Shown: positions 1-8,360 of the stretch, piece by piece
How positions within the stretch are numbered: position 1 is the first letter of the stretch
How the letters are laid out: each line of letters begins with the position of its first letter
The notes under the pieces: model-generated
Told to the model about the DNA's origin: nothing
Database searches by the model: none
The model's input: only the letters and a program-made list of their open reading frames with translations
Source of the DNA: an uncultured Pseudomonadota bacterium
Lineage (GTDB): Bacteria; Pseudomonadota; Alphaproteobacteria; RF32; CAG-239
Assembly: GCA_949286215.1 (NCBI GenBank)
Contig: CASDYX010000002.1
Location: forward strand, 37,625 to 101,624
DNA: 64,000 bases
Reading direction: 5' to 3'
Translations under genes and position numbers: made by a program

Positions 1-1371
1 TCTGATTTTTGAAAGCAAATCTTCGGAATTTTGGTAAATAATGGGTTCAAATCTTGTCAGTAAGGATACCGAAAAACTTAAACTTTTCAGCTCCTCTTGG
101 GTAAGAGGGGAAAAACGATTGTCTTCCATAGCTGCCTGATATGTATTTTGGGCAACATCTTGTGCTATGGCCTCGTGAGGGATAACCGTGCCAATACAGC
201 CACGAAGCTCATTGTTTGCTTTTAAGGTTACAAACGAGGCTCCTTTATTAAATAACTCATCAGCATAGTCCTTACGCGAGGGGGAATAGGTTTTGTGTTC
301 GGTTACGGCTTTTTGCAAAGAGCGAGCGACAATTTGTAACAGCTCTTGACCATAATCTTGGGCAAATTGGCGTAAATTTTGTGTTTCTTGCTCAAGTTGG
401 GAAAGAGGCTCTTTGACCGACGGTGCTTTTTCAAAACTCCAAGCGCCGTATCCGACAACGCTGTCCTTTTCGTTTGAGGTATCGCCTGAATTTATTAAAT
501 CTATGGTGGTTGGGCGAAGAGCTTGAGCTTTGGCCAAAATTAAGGCGGCATTTATGCCTGTTGCCCCACAAGACATGTGATTTTCAAGTTCTGGTTTGTT
601 TTGCTCAACCAATTGCGCTGTTTGCGAATCCAACTTTTGAGCCGTCTCATAATCATGGTAATGCGACAAATCTGCCGAAACAACCAATAAGGTTCCCGGC
701 TGCTCTAACAAGGGCAAAATTGCATCAGCCAAAATTTGCGGTGAGACATCTCCGTACACCAATGGTACGATTTGAAATTTTTTTAATACCTTTTGTAAAA
801 ATGGCAGTTGGACCTCAAGGCTATGCTCTTCCTTATGGGATTGGTCGTTAAACTTAAACTGTGGATTGAGCGCTAATTGCGCGATTATTTCTTTGTTTAA
901 GGCAATTTTACCTAACGGTGTGGTAAAATAATCTGCTGAAGATAAGCCCACTCCCTTTAATGCGACACGGTGCGATGGGCCTAGTAAAATAACGTTTCTT
1001 ATCTTATCTGAAAAATTTTGAAGTCTGGCATAGGCTTTTCCGGCCGTAGAGGCAGAATAAATATAACCGGCATGCGGAACAATTAAAATTCTGGGTTGAA
1101 ACTCCGACCCGCTATGCAGAGATGATAAATAATGCTCAACTTCGCTGTCTAGCTTGGCTTTGTCTTTGCTGTAAAACAAACCTGCAACTGCCGGATTTCT
1201 ATATACGGCCAATTCATCCTCCTTGGGTTGATAATTGGTTATCAGGCTCGGATTGGACGAGACATGTTTATGAAGATTACAATAGTTAAGTACTATCAGC
1301 GCAAGTACAACTATGGCAATAATGATATAATGTGTCATTTTTTTGTAATCAATATCTGAATTATCTTTCAT
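1..1371 (-). CDS. Memo-like / AMMECR1 fusion protein (AmmeMemoRadiSam system B+A), 3' end off window
   Basis: Open for 457 codons from ATG 1371 to the left edge with no stop, so the C-terminus is missing. A hydrophobic segment at about residues 13-30 would anchor it in the membrane. Next comes a Memo-like dioxygenase-fold domain (about 50-320) with PHAGYIYS, GPSH, HSLEVQLPFLQ and SADLSHYHDY. These are the His/Asp-rich motifs of the Memo family. An AMMECR1 domain follows, with ASFVTLKANNELRGCIGT and MEDNRFSPL. The two families usually co-occur with a radical SAM protein; that partner is not seen and may lie left of the window. The biochemical role of the system is not established. The gene shares the strand of glgX upstream, 64 bp away. 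Confidence 0.9.
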   Translation of the reverse strand, partial: MKDNSDIDYKKMTHYIIIAIVVLALIVLNYCNLHKHVSSNPSLITNYQPKEDELAVYRNPAVAGLFYSKDKAKLDSEVEHYLSSLHSGSEFQPRILIVPHAGYIYSASTAGKAYARLQNFSDKIRNVILLGPSHRVALKGVGLSSADYFTTPLGKIALNKEIIAQLALNPQFKFNDQSHKEEHSLEVQLPFLQKVLKKFQIVPLVYGDVSPQILADAILPLLEQPGTLLVVSADLSHYHDYETAQKLDSQTAQLVEQNKPELENHMSCGATGINAALILAKAQALRPTTIDLINSGDTSNEKDSVVGYGAWSFEKAPSVKEPLSQLEQETQNLRQFAQDYGQELLQIVARSLQKAVTEHKTYSPSRKDYADELFNKGASFVTLKANNELRGCIGTVIPHEAIAQDVAQNTYQAAMEDNRFSPLTQEELKSLSFSVSLLTRFEPIIYQNSEDLLSKIR

Positions 1372-1435
1372 AAGCCAATTCCTTTGAGGAGCGTTTTTAT
1401 CAGCATAATGAAAGTAATTTAATTTTTTGCTAATT

Positions 1436-3544
1436 TCAGTCTCTTCTCTTTGAGATTCTTGACTTTAGAAGTGAAACTTGACGCATATTTAATCGCTCTT
1501 TGCCGTTTTTGTGTGTTAATATCACATAAGAATAGGGTTTTAGAGCATAGGTTTCTCCCGATTTGCATACCTCAAGCGTATCATTAAAAGCTTCTTTTGA
1601 GGTATCCAAAACCAATTGCCAATCGCCTCCATGCGGCGGTTTGGGCAGTTTGTAATCAACTGTGTGATAGTTATCACCCGATACAAGAATTAAAAAATCA
1701 TCATCTTTAGAAATGCCTTTATTGTTGCTGCCATTGAGCATATAGGCTCCGGTCTTGGCGTATCCGCATCTCCAATCTTGAGCTTCCATTTCTTGTCCGT
1801 CCGGTCTGAGCCAAGTGATATCTTTTGCTCCGTTTGCGGCTACCTTTTGACCATCAAATAATGATAAATCCGTAAATATCGGGTGCTTTTTTCTAAAAGC
1901 ATTCAACCGACATATCATCGTAAACAGTTTGCGGTTGCGTCCGGATAATTTTTCCCAATTAAGCCATACGCTCGAATCATCAATACAGTAAGGATTGTTA
2001 TTGGCATCGGAATAACCTCTTTCATCTCCGTTGCGCATTAGAGGAATTCCTTTGCTTAAAATATTAAATGCAATATCACTCATTGCGCGGCGATAAAGTT
2101 CTTCTTCATTAGTGGATTTTTGGTAGATATCAGGACTGCCGTCTCGTCCCTCCTCTCCATTGGGATAGGTGTTTTTGGGGTATTGATATGCTCCCAATAG
2201 ACTAAAGCCATCGTGACTACGCCCAGTGCCAATGACTGCACTGGTATTGGTATGAGGATCTGTATTTGACGAGCCTGCTACCTGATTGCCAAATTCTCCG
2301 ATTAATCCGCTGCGACTGCTGAAAAATTCTCCGACAAAATTACGGCGATTATCACTCCACTCTTTTGCTCCCGGAACTAGTGCGGCAAAGCGACCGCTAA
2401 AGTTTCCGGCCATGGCACTCCACGGCTCAACATACATTTCCATTTTTAAGTGCTCTTGAGCAAAGCGTAGTTCCTGAATAAATGCGCCGTTTTCTTGAAA
2501 ACGCCCATAATTATCAAGAGCATTATCTCCGCCTAAGTCCCAACGTATGCCGTCAACACCTAATGAATGCATCAACAAAAGATAGTTATGCAACATCTCT
2601 TGTCCGGCTTTTGAATCTAAATTAAAATTATTATCACAACCGGTTGTATTCAAAAAACGGTCATGATTATCCCCGTCGGGACGATAATAATTCGGACTGT
2701 CTAACAACTTAAATGACAGGGATTGATTCCTTGGGCCAATCGCGGCATGTTCCCCCGTGTGGTTAAAAACAGCATCAACAGTGACTTTTATGCCTGCTTT
2801 GTGCAGCTCATTTACCATATTGGCAAAATCTTCCCAATTTCCATATCGTGGATCTATAGCAAAAAAACAATAAGGATTATAGCCCCAACTATCCGTTCGC
2901 CCCTCTTTTTCGGGAACTTGCTTGCCACAACAAGTCGGATTTATCGGCATCAGTTCAATATTATTGACTCCGACTTTTTGAAAATACTCAATGCTCCATT
3001 TATCTGCCAATCCACTTAATTTGCCTCGCTTTTCTTCAGCTAAGTGATGATTTAATTTTGAGAAATTTTTGATATGGGTTTCATAAATAATATTTTGCCC
3101 CGCAGAAAAATGTGGCTTTCGATGCAAATAGGGATATTTTTCGGAACTTAGTATTTTATTTATATCCACAACAACAGATTTGGGCATTATCGGCGCGCTG
3201 TCTTGATAATTTTCTATATCTAAAAGAGGTGATGTCCAATGAAGCATTGTTTGGCTAACTTCAAATCCGTATGGGTCAACTGCCAATTTGTAAGGATTAA
3301 AAAACAAACCGCGCGAGGGATTATATTCTCCATGCGCGCGGTATCCATATTTTTGACCGGGTTTTACACCTTCCAGCTCTACTGACCAGATATTATCTTC
3401 TCCCCTGTCCAAAGCTATTCGATATTCTTCTTTTTCATCAGGAGAAAATAGGCATAACTCTATTTTTTCAGCGTGTTCTGAGCGTACTCGAAAGATTGTT
3501 TTGCCATCCTTATAATACGCTCCTAAAGGTGTGCGTTCCGACAT
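1436..3544 (-). CDS. glgX: Glycogen debranching enzyme, GlgX/isoamylase type (GH13)
   Basis: Hydrolyses alpha-1,6 branch points of glycogen or limit dextrin in the cytoplasm. An N-terminal CBM48-type beta domain (about 1-110, PGQKYGYRAHGEYNPSRG) precedes the GH13 barrel. Conserved regions are visible: VDAVFNHTGE (region I), DGIRWDLGGD with the Asp nucleophile (II), MYVEPWSA with the acid/base Glu (III) and SHDGFSLLGAYQ (IV). The GlgX-typical NGDERGYSDANNNPYCIDD follows. The length of 702 aa is normal for GlgX. No other glycogen genes (glgA, B, C, P) are in the window, so its pathway partners are elsewhere or lost. Confident on family; substrate preference is inferred. Confidence 0.92.
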   Translation of the reverse strand: MSERTPLGAYYKDGKTIFRVRSEHAEKIELCLFSPDEKEEYRIALDRGEDNIWSVELEGVKPGQKYGYRAHGEYNPSRGLFFNPYKLAVDPYGFEVSQTMLHWTSPLLDIENYQDSAPIMPKSVVVDINKILSSEKYPYLHRKPHFSAGQNIIYETHIKNFSKLNHHLAEEKRGKLSGLADKWSIEYFQKVGVNNIELMPINPTCCGKQVPEKEGRTDSWGYNPYCFFAIDPRYGNWEDFANMVNELHKAGIKVTVDAVFNHTGEHAAIGPRNQSLSFKLLDSPNYYRPDGDNHDRFLNTTGCDNNFNLDSKAGQEMLHNYLLLMHSLGVDGIRWDLGGDNALDNYGRFQENGAFIQELRFAQEHLKMEMYVEPWSAMAGNFSGRFAALVPGAKEWSDNRRNFVGEFFSSRSGLIGEFGNQVAGSSNTDPHTNTSAVIGTGRSHDGFSLLGAYQYPKNTYPNGEEGRDGSPDIYQKSTNEEELYRRAMSDIAFNILSKGIPLMRNGDERGYSDANNNPYCIDDSSVWLNWEKLSGRNRKLFTMICRLNAFRKKHPIFTDLSLFDGQKVAANGAKDITWLRPDGQEMEAQDWRCGYAKTGAYMLNGSNNKGISKDDDFLILVSGDNYHTVDYKLPKPPHGGDWQLVLDTSKEAFNDTLEVCKSGETYALKPYSYVILTHKNGKERLNMRQVSLLKSRISKRRD

Positions 3545-3596
3545 AGTTGTTCCTTTCTTGCTTATAGTTACAGCTTATTCCTTTCTTAAAAAATTT

Positions 3597-4265
3597 TCAA
3601 GTATTATCCGCTTTCAAGCTTTTGTAAAAACTTGCAAAATCATCAAAATACTCAATTTTTTTATCTTGATTTTTGTCATCTCCCCATATCGGACAACCTA
3701 TTCTTATGGCTTTGGCATTGGCTAATTTTGCCGCTGTACTGTCCATAGGACTATCCCCTACCATCCAGACACTTCGGGGCGTAATTTCTTCAGGCGTTAG
3801 GAGACCTTGCAATGTATAGTAAATTTGGTCTGGAGCGGGCTTATCGCGAGGTGCTTCATGGCCGCAAACTATTCGGCTAAATAAAGACTTATCAAACAGC
3901 ATCGGGAGCTCTAATTCCAACAACCTCCGGTCTTTATTGCTCATTATGAGAATCGGTATGCCTCGAGACTTAAAATAATTTAGTACCTCCTGAACATACG
4001 GAAAAGTTTTAATATGTGAGGAAACGACTTGCGGATATAATGCAGCATAGCGTTCATAGGCTTGCAGAGCTTTATCTGCCCCGAAAATGCGCGGAAAATT
4101 ATCTCGAAATGATAAATTGGGGTCTCTGAGGCATTTAACTTGTTCCCAATCGGGAAGATTATATTCCTTCAATACCTGATTTACAACCAAAACCAAAGTA
4201 CTGCGACTTTCAGCCAAAGTGTTGTCCCAATCAAATATTACATATTTTAATCCTGATATGTCCAT
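3597..4265 (-). CDS. HAD-superfamily phosphatase (phosphoglycolate phosphatase-like)
   Basis: A 222-aa haloacid-dehalogenase hydrolase. Motif I is FDWDNTLAES (nucleophile Asp plus DxDxT), motif II is IMSNKD, and motif IV is MVGDSPMDSTAA with the Mg-binding Asp. An alpha-helical cap lies between I and II, as in Gph/PGP-type enzymes; the substrate cannot be read from sequence. I take ATG 4265, which has AGAAAAG just upstream. A GTG at 4277 is in frame but sits at the foot of the accD terminator hairpin, leaving no room for a ribosome site. glgX follows 52 bp downstream on the same strand. Confidence 0.85.
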   Translation of the reverse strand: MDISGLKYVIFDWDNTLAESRSTLVLVVNQVLKEYNLPDWEQVKCLRDPNLSFRDNFPRIFGADKALQAYERYAALYPQVVSSHIKTFPYVQEVLNYFKSRGIPILIMSNKDRRLLELELPMLFDKSLFSRIVCGHEAPRDKPAPDQIYYTLQGLLTPEEITPRSVWMVGDSPMDSTAAKLANAKAIRIGCPIWGDDKNQDKKIEYFDDFASFYKSLKADNT

Positions 4266-4277
4266 TTCTTTTCTCAC

Positions 4278-4303
4278 AAAAAACCCTGCTTGAGGCAGGG
4301 CTT
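4278..4303 (-). terminator. Rho-independent terminator after accD
   Basis: On the minus strand AGCCCTGC, loop CTCAA, GCAGGG is followed by a run of T. It lies immediately beyond the accD stop, so accD and the HAD gene are probably separate transcription units or only partly coupled. Confidence 0.8.
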
Positions 4304-4308
4304 TTAAG

Positions 4309-5187
4309 CTATTTATTTTCCAACAAGGCGGTGTTTAGAGCCGGCTTTTTGTGGGTTAAAATACTAATGACCTTTACTAGTTCATTTTTTAACTCATGGC
4401 GCGTAACTACAATATCAACCATGCCGTGTTCGCGCAAATATTCAGCCCTTTGGAAACCTTCGGGAAGTTTTTCTCGAATGGTTTGCTCAATAACTCGGGC
4501 TCCGGCAAAACCGATGATACATCCTTTTTCGGCAATGTGAACATCGCCCAACATCGCAAAAGATGCTGAAACACCTCCGGTGGTCGGATCGGTTAATACC
4601 GAAATGTAAGGTATGCCCTTTTCTTTTACCTGATTAATGGCAGCCGTGGTTCTGGCCATTTGCATAAGCGATAAAATACCTTCTTGCATACGCGCACCAC
4701 CTGAAGAGGCTACAATAATCAACGGATAGTTATTACGAGCTGAAATTTCGGCTGCTTTGACAATGCCTTCACCGACAGCCATACCCATAGATCCTCCCAT
4801 AAATGAGAAATCCATCGCAGCTACAACGCAAGGAATACCTCCAATATCACCTTGAGCTACACGAATAGCATCATTGCTACCGGTGTTTTTGCGGTAGGTT
4901 CTGAGACGTTCGGTATAACGTTTGGTATCCTTAAACTTTAGCGGGTCTTCTTTTGGGGTTGGCAAAGCAATTTCATTATACTCGCCGTCAAAAAGCATCT
5001 TCAATCTTTTATCAACATATAAGCGAAGATGATGTCCGCATGAGGTGCAAACATATAAGCTCTTTTTCATCTCTTTAGAAAAGAGCATTTGTCCGCATAC
5101 CGGACATTTAACCCATAAGTTATCTGCGATTTCTTTTGGGGTTACTTTTTTGATTTTCGGTCTTACAAAGTCAGTTAACCAGTTCAT
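4309..5187 (-). CDS. accD: Acetyl-CoA carboxylase carboxyltransferase subunit beta
   Basis: Transfers the carboxyl group from biotin carboxyl carrier protein to acetyl-CoA, giving malonyl-CoA for fatty acid synthesis, as an alpha2beta2 complex with AccA. The N-terminal zinc ribbon is visible as CPVCGQ ... CTSCGHH (about residues 29-52). The crotonase-fold core carries SFMGGSMG, GGARMQEG and DPTTGGVSASFA. The length (292 aa) is normal. accA is encoded 3 kb upstream on the same strand (7191-8162). lapA-like lies only 15 bp upstream, so accD is probably co-transcribed with ihfB-lapA. In many alphaproteobacteria trpFBA separate lapA from accD; they are absent here. Confidence 0.97.
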   Translation of the reverse strand: MNWLTDFVRPKIKKVTPKEIADNLWVKCPVCGQMLFSKEMKKSLYVCTSCGHHLRLYVDKRLKMLFDGEYNEIALPTPKEDPLKFKDTKRYTERLRTYRKNTGSNDAIRVAQGDIGGIPCVVAAMDFSFMGGSMGMAVGEGIVKAAEISARNNYPLIIVASSGGARMQEGILSLMQMARTTAAINQVKEKGIPYISVLTDPTTGGVSASFAMLGDVHIAEKGCIIGFAGARVIEQTIREKLPEGFQRAEYLREHGMVDIVVTRHELKNELVKVISILTHKKPALNTALLENK

Positions 5188-5202
5188 TTTTCACCATTTC
5201 TG

Positions 5203-5613
5203 TTAGTTAGCATCTGAGCTCTCGCTCTCTTTTGAAGCGCGGGAGAAAAGTTTTTTTAAGCGTTGACCAAAACTTGGTTTGGGAAGTGCGGCTTCGGCTG
5301 CTTTCATCGTATCTAAATCAGATTGCAGACCGGAAACCTTTTCCGCCAATTTTTGTTGCTCCTTGCTCAGCTTCTTATTTTGTTTCTTTTGTTGACGGAG
5401 TGCTTTGCGTACCGGCGCATAAGACAGCCACATCCAAAACAGTCCCAAAATAAAGCCCAGCAAAATGAAAAACACTATTGCCACGCTCAAAGATACCGTT
5501 ACTTCAAAATAAAAGGGCCATAGGTTAAATGTTGCTAAGTCATTATTCACAAAAGAAAATATCAGAATAATGATTAACAGCGGCAAGCCTATCAGCATTT
5601 TTACGAAACCCAT
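5203..5613 (-). CDS. LapA-family (DUF1049) inner-membrane protein
   Basis: A 136-aa protein with two transmembrane helices (about 4-23 and 39-63) around a short loop with the LapA-type NNDLATFNLWPFYFEVTVSLSV pattern in shortened form. A basic coiled coil follows (about 70-105). LapA proteins act with LapB in controlling lipopolysaccharide synthesis in enterobacteria; a role here is only inferred from the family. Position directly downstream of ihfB is the usual proteobacterial arrangement and supports the call. No lapB is present nearby. Confidence 0.8.
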   Translation of the reverse strand: MGFVKMLIGLPLLIIILIFSFVNNDLATFNLWPFYFEVTVSLSVAIVFFILLGFILGLFWMWLSYAPVRKALRQQKKQNKKLSKEQQKLAEKVSGLQSDLDTMKAAEAALPKPSFGQRLKKLFSRASKESESSDAN

Positions 5614-5641
5614 ATCTTGACCCTTTCTTTGTTTTCAAAAG

Positions 5642-5926
5642 TTATTTTTTCGGATTTAAGAGCTCGTGGAGTTGTTTTCCGGTTTTGAAATGAGGAATAT
5701 TACGTTCTTCAACCTTGACCTGCTCTCCGGTGCGCGGATTTTTTGCAACGCGAGGAGAACGTTTGCGAATCGAAAAAGCTCCGAAACCGCGAAATTCTAC
5801 TCTTTCTCCGGCTGCCAACGAGCTGATGATTTTATCAAAAACTACAGCTACAATTCTCTCAACATCCTTTAACATTAAATGCGGATTTTTGTTGGCAATT
5901 CTTTCTATTAATTCAGATCTAGTCAC
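5642..5926 (-). CDS. ihfB: Integration host factor subunit beta
   Basis: A 94-aa DNABII-family DNA-bending protein. It starts [17 protein letters not shown], has the dimer core helix, then [12 protein letters not shown], and a beta-arm with the intercalating-Pro region KNPRTGEQV. The IHF-beta type start (MTRSELIE) and the neighbouring lapA gene separate it from HU and IHF-alpha. It would pair with IHF-alpha, encoded elsewhere, to bend DNA at promoters, origins and recombination sites. The 140 bp upstream, between it and rmuC, is AT-rich and could hold its promoter. Confidence 0.92.
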   Translation of the reverse strand: MTRSELIERIANKNPHLMLKDVERIVAVVFDKIISSLAAGERVEFRGFGAFSIRKRSPRVAKNPRTGEQVKVEERNIPHFKTGKQLHELLNPKK

Positions 5927-6066
5927 GATAATACCTCTTTTCTATAATTTATTAATTAATTTTCTTTTGCAGATAAGTTATCCGTTTTTGTTCCATAAAT
6001 CAATATCGCAATTTGTTAAAAAACAAAAATTTTATTGGAACTTATCCCACATTAAATAGCTTTTAC

Positions 6067-7182
6067 TCAACTGGCTAAATGTTCTACTCCCGTCGGGACC
6101 CTTTCTTGACCCAGCTGAATATCTTCTATTTTATCTACCCGACGCGATATTTTGCCGGAAGAAACCTTTATTTCACCAATGTCTTTGGCCGCCATTTCAA
6201 AGTGTTTGCTCAAATTATCCACCCTATCATCTAGGCGCGAAATATCTTCTATCAGACAGCCGACTTCTTTTTGAATGACGCCCGCCATCTCTCGCATTCT
6301 GGCATCTTTTAACACGGCGCGAACCGTATTGAGCGTCGCCATTAAGGTGGTGGGTGAAACTATCCAAACTTTTGAGCGGTATGATACCTCTATCACATCC
6401 GTAAAATTTGAATGCAGTTCAGCATAGATGGACTCGGATGGCAAAAACATTAATGCCGACTCTGCCGTTTCGCCCGGAATGATGTATTTTTCGGCAATAT
6501 CTTTGATATGCTTTAATACAGATGCTCGGAAAAAGCGCTCGGCTTCGAGTTTTTCACGGTCGTTTTGCGCATTACGAAGGGCTTGATAGCTCTCTAATGG
6601 AAATTTCGAATCGATAACTATCATTCCCGGAGGATTAGGCAAATTCAACACGCAATCGGCACGCTTTTGATTGCTCAACACCACCTGAAAAGCATAAGCT
6701 GACGGCGGCAATGTCGAAGTTACCAAATCGTTGAGCTGTATTTCACCGAAGGCACCTCTTGCTTGTTTGTTGGACAACACCTCTTGCAAGGAAACAACTT
6801 GCTCCGATAAAGAGGAAATTTTTTGTTGAGCAACATCTATTTTTGCTAAGCGCTCACGCAAGTCATGCAGTGTTTCCGCCGTTTTGGTGGTGGATTGTTG
6901 CAAACCGTCTCCAACACTTTTGGTAACTGCCAGCAATTTTTCATCCATAATTTTAAGGACGGAGATTTTTTGCTCATTAATAGCTTCGGCAATTTTGTTT
7001 TGGGCATTTTGATTGTTTTCCGAGAGTTGCGTAATTCTTCCGGCAAGCTCCGCCTGAGAGCGAAACAACATTTCGCTCAAGACAGTCAGTTCCTTGTTTG
7101 AACCTTTGTGAATTGTCAAATAAAAGACACACAACAAAAGTAAGACAACAGCAACGCTCAGCGCAATCAAAAGAGTGTTCAT
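6067..7182 (-). CDS. rmuC: DNA recombination protein RmuC
   Basis: A 371-aa protein with one N-terminal transmembrane helix (about 3-23), a long coiled coil (about 30-140), then the RmuC core. The core contains KQARGAFGEIQL, IVIDSKFPLESY, FLPSESIYAEL and VSPTTLMATLNTV, which are hallmarks of the family and of its predicted endonuclease-like fold. E. coli RmuC limits DNA inversions; the exact biochemistry is unclear. The start is 8 bp after the accA stop, so it is probably translated from the accA transcript. Confidence 0.93.
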   Translation of the reverse strand: MNTLLIALSVAVVLLLLCVFYLTIHKGSNKELTVLSEMLFRSQAELAGRITQLSENNQNAQNKIAEAINEQKISVLKIMDEKLLAVTKSVGDGLQQSTTKTAETLHDLRERLAKIDVAQQKISSLSEQVVSLQEVLSNKQARGAFGEIQLNDLVTSTLPPSAYAFQVVLSNQKRADCVLNLPNPPGMIVIDSKFPLESYQALRNAQNDREKLEAERFFRASVLKHIKDIAEKYIIPGETAESALMFLPSESIYAELHSNFTDVIEVSYRSKVWIVSPTTLMATLNTVRAVLKDARMREMAGVIQKEVGCLIEDISRLDDRVDNLSKHFEMAAKDIGEIKVSSGKISRRVDKIEDIQLGQERVPTGVEHLAS

Positions 7183-7190
7183 CTCAGGCC

Positions 7191-8162
7191 TTAATTTTCA
7201 GGGAGATTACGTCCCATTGCCAAGAATTTGGCGGTGCGTTGCTTTTTAAGTTCATCGCCGCTTAACGGCAACAAATCTTTCAGGTGTTTCAAAATGCAAT
7301 CACCTACTTTTTCTATTGTTGCTTTCGGGTCACGATGCGCTCCACCGACCGGTTCTTTGATAATTTCATCAATAACGCCGAAATGACGCAAATCTTGCGC
7401 GGTCAAGCGCAAAGCCTCTGTTGCTTCCTGAACCTTATCTGCCGAACGCCACAAAATAGAGGCGCAACCTTCGGGTGAAATTACCGAATAAATAGAATGC
7501 TCCAACATCAAAATACGGTTAGCGGTAGCAATAGCGATAGCACCACCGGAACCACCCATACCGATAACGATTGAAACAATCGGCACATGAATTTGCAAAC
7601 ATTTTTCAATAGAAGAAGCAATCGCTTCTGCCTGACCTCTGGCCTCAGCATCAATACCTGGGAAAGCACCATCCGTATCAACAAAGGCAATTACCGGCAT
7701 ATTAAACTTATCAGCCATATCCATCAAGCGTTGTGCCTTGCGGTAGCCTTCAGGTTTAGCCATACCAAAGTTGTGTTTCATGCGGGTTTCCAAGTCAGAA
7801 CCTTTTTCTTGTCCGATAACGACTACCGAAATGTTCTTAAAACGTCCGATACCGCCAATCATAGCCTCATCATCACCAAACAGACGATCCCCACATAAAG
7901 GTGTAAAATCTTCAATCAAAGCATGAACATAATCCAAACAGTGAGGGCGTTGCGGATGACGTGACACCTGCAATTTTTGCCACGGGGTCAGGTTGGCATA
8001 AGTTTGTCTGACTTGCTTTTCTAATTTTTGTTCCAGACGGGAAACCTCTTGAGCGATATCAACATCTTGATCTTTGGCCAAGAGCTTCAAGCCTTCAATT
8101 TTGGCTTCAATTTCCACAATGTTTTTTTCAAAATCCAACACAAATGTATTGTTGTTACTCAT
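7191..8162 (-). CDS. accA: Acetyl-CoA carboxylase carboxyltransferase subunit alpha
   Basis: A 323-aa partner of AccD in the carboxyltransferase half of acetyl-CoA carboxylase. The alpha-subunit coiled N-terminus (IVEIEAKIEGLKLLA) is followed by TPWQKLQVSRHPQRPHCLDY. The oxyanion-hole regions GGIGRF, KHNFGMAKPEGYRKA, GMGGSGGAIAIA and SPEGCASILWR are intact. The first gene of the minus-strand run accA-rmuC-ihfB-lapA-accD, it is transcribed divergently from the membrane protein gene at 8361 across a 198-bp AT-rich spacer that must hold both promoters. Confidence 0.97.
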   Translation of the reverse strand: MSNNNTFVLDFEKNIVEIEAKIEGLKLLAKDQDVDIAQEVSRLEQKLEKQVRQTYANLTPWQKLQVSRHPQRPHCLDYVHALIEDFTPLCGDRLFGDDEAMIGGIGRFKNISVVVIGQEKGSDLETRMKHNFGMAKPEGYRKAQRLMDMADKFNMPVIAFVDTDGAFPGIDAEARGQAEAIASSIEKCLQIHVPIVSIVIGMGGSGGAIAIATANRILMLEHSIYSVISPEGCASILWRSADKVQEATEALRLTAQDLRHFGVIDEIIKEPVGGAHRDPKATIEKVGDCILKHLKDLLPLSGDELKKQRTAKFLAMGRNLPEN

Positions 8163-8360
8163 ATTGCTTTCTCTTCTTTAATTTTAGTCCTGTGGGAGTA
8201 TTACCACATTTTTTTTCAAATTTCGACCATTATTTTTAATTATTGTTGATTTATTGCCTCAATATGCCGTTTTTTAGGCAAAAAGTAAATATTTTAATTG
8301 AAATATTTATGCAATTTTATACTATAAATACAAACTTTATTGCAGAAACGGAGGGCTTTC

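Noticed and set aside
423..851. 142-codon plus-strand frame at the left edge
   Set aside because: Shadow of the Memo-AMMECR1 coding strand, which is open across the whole region with strong family motifs.
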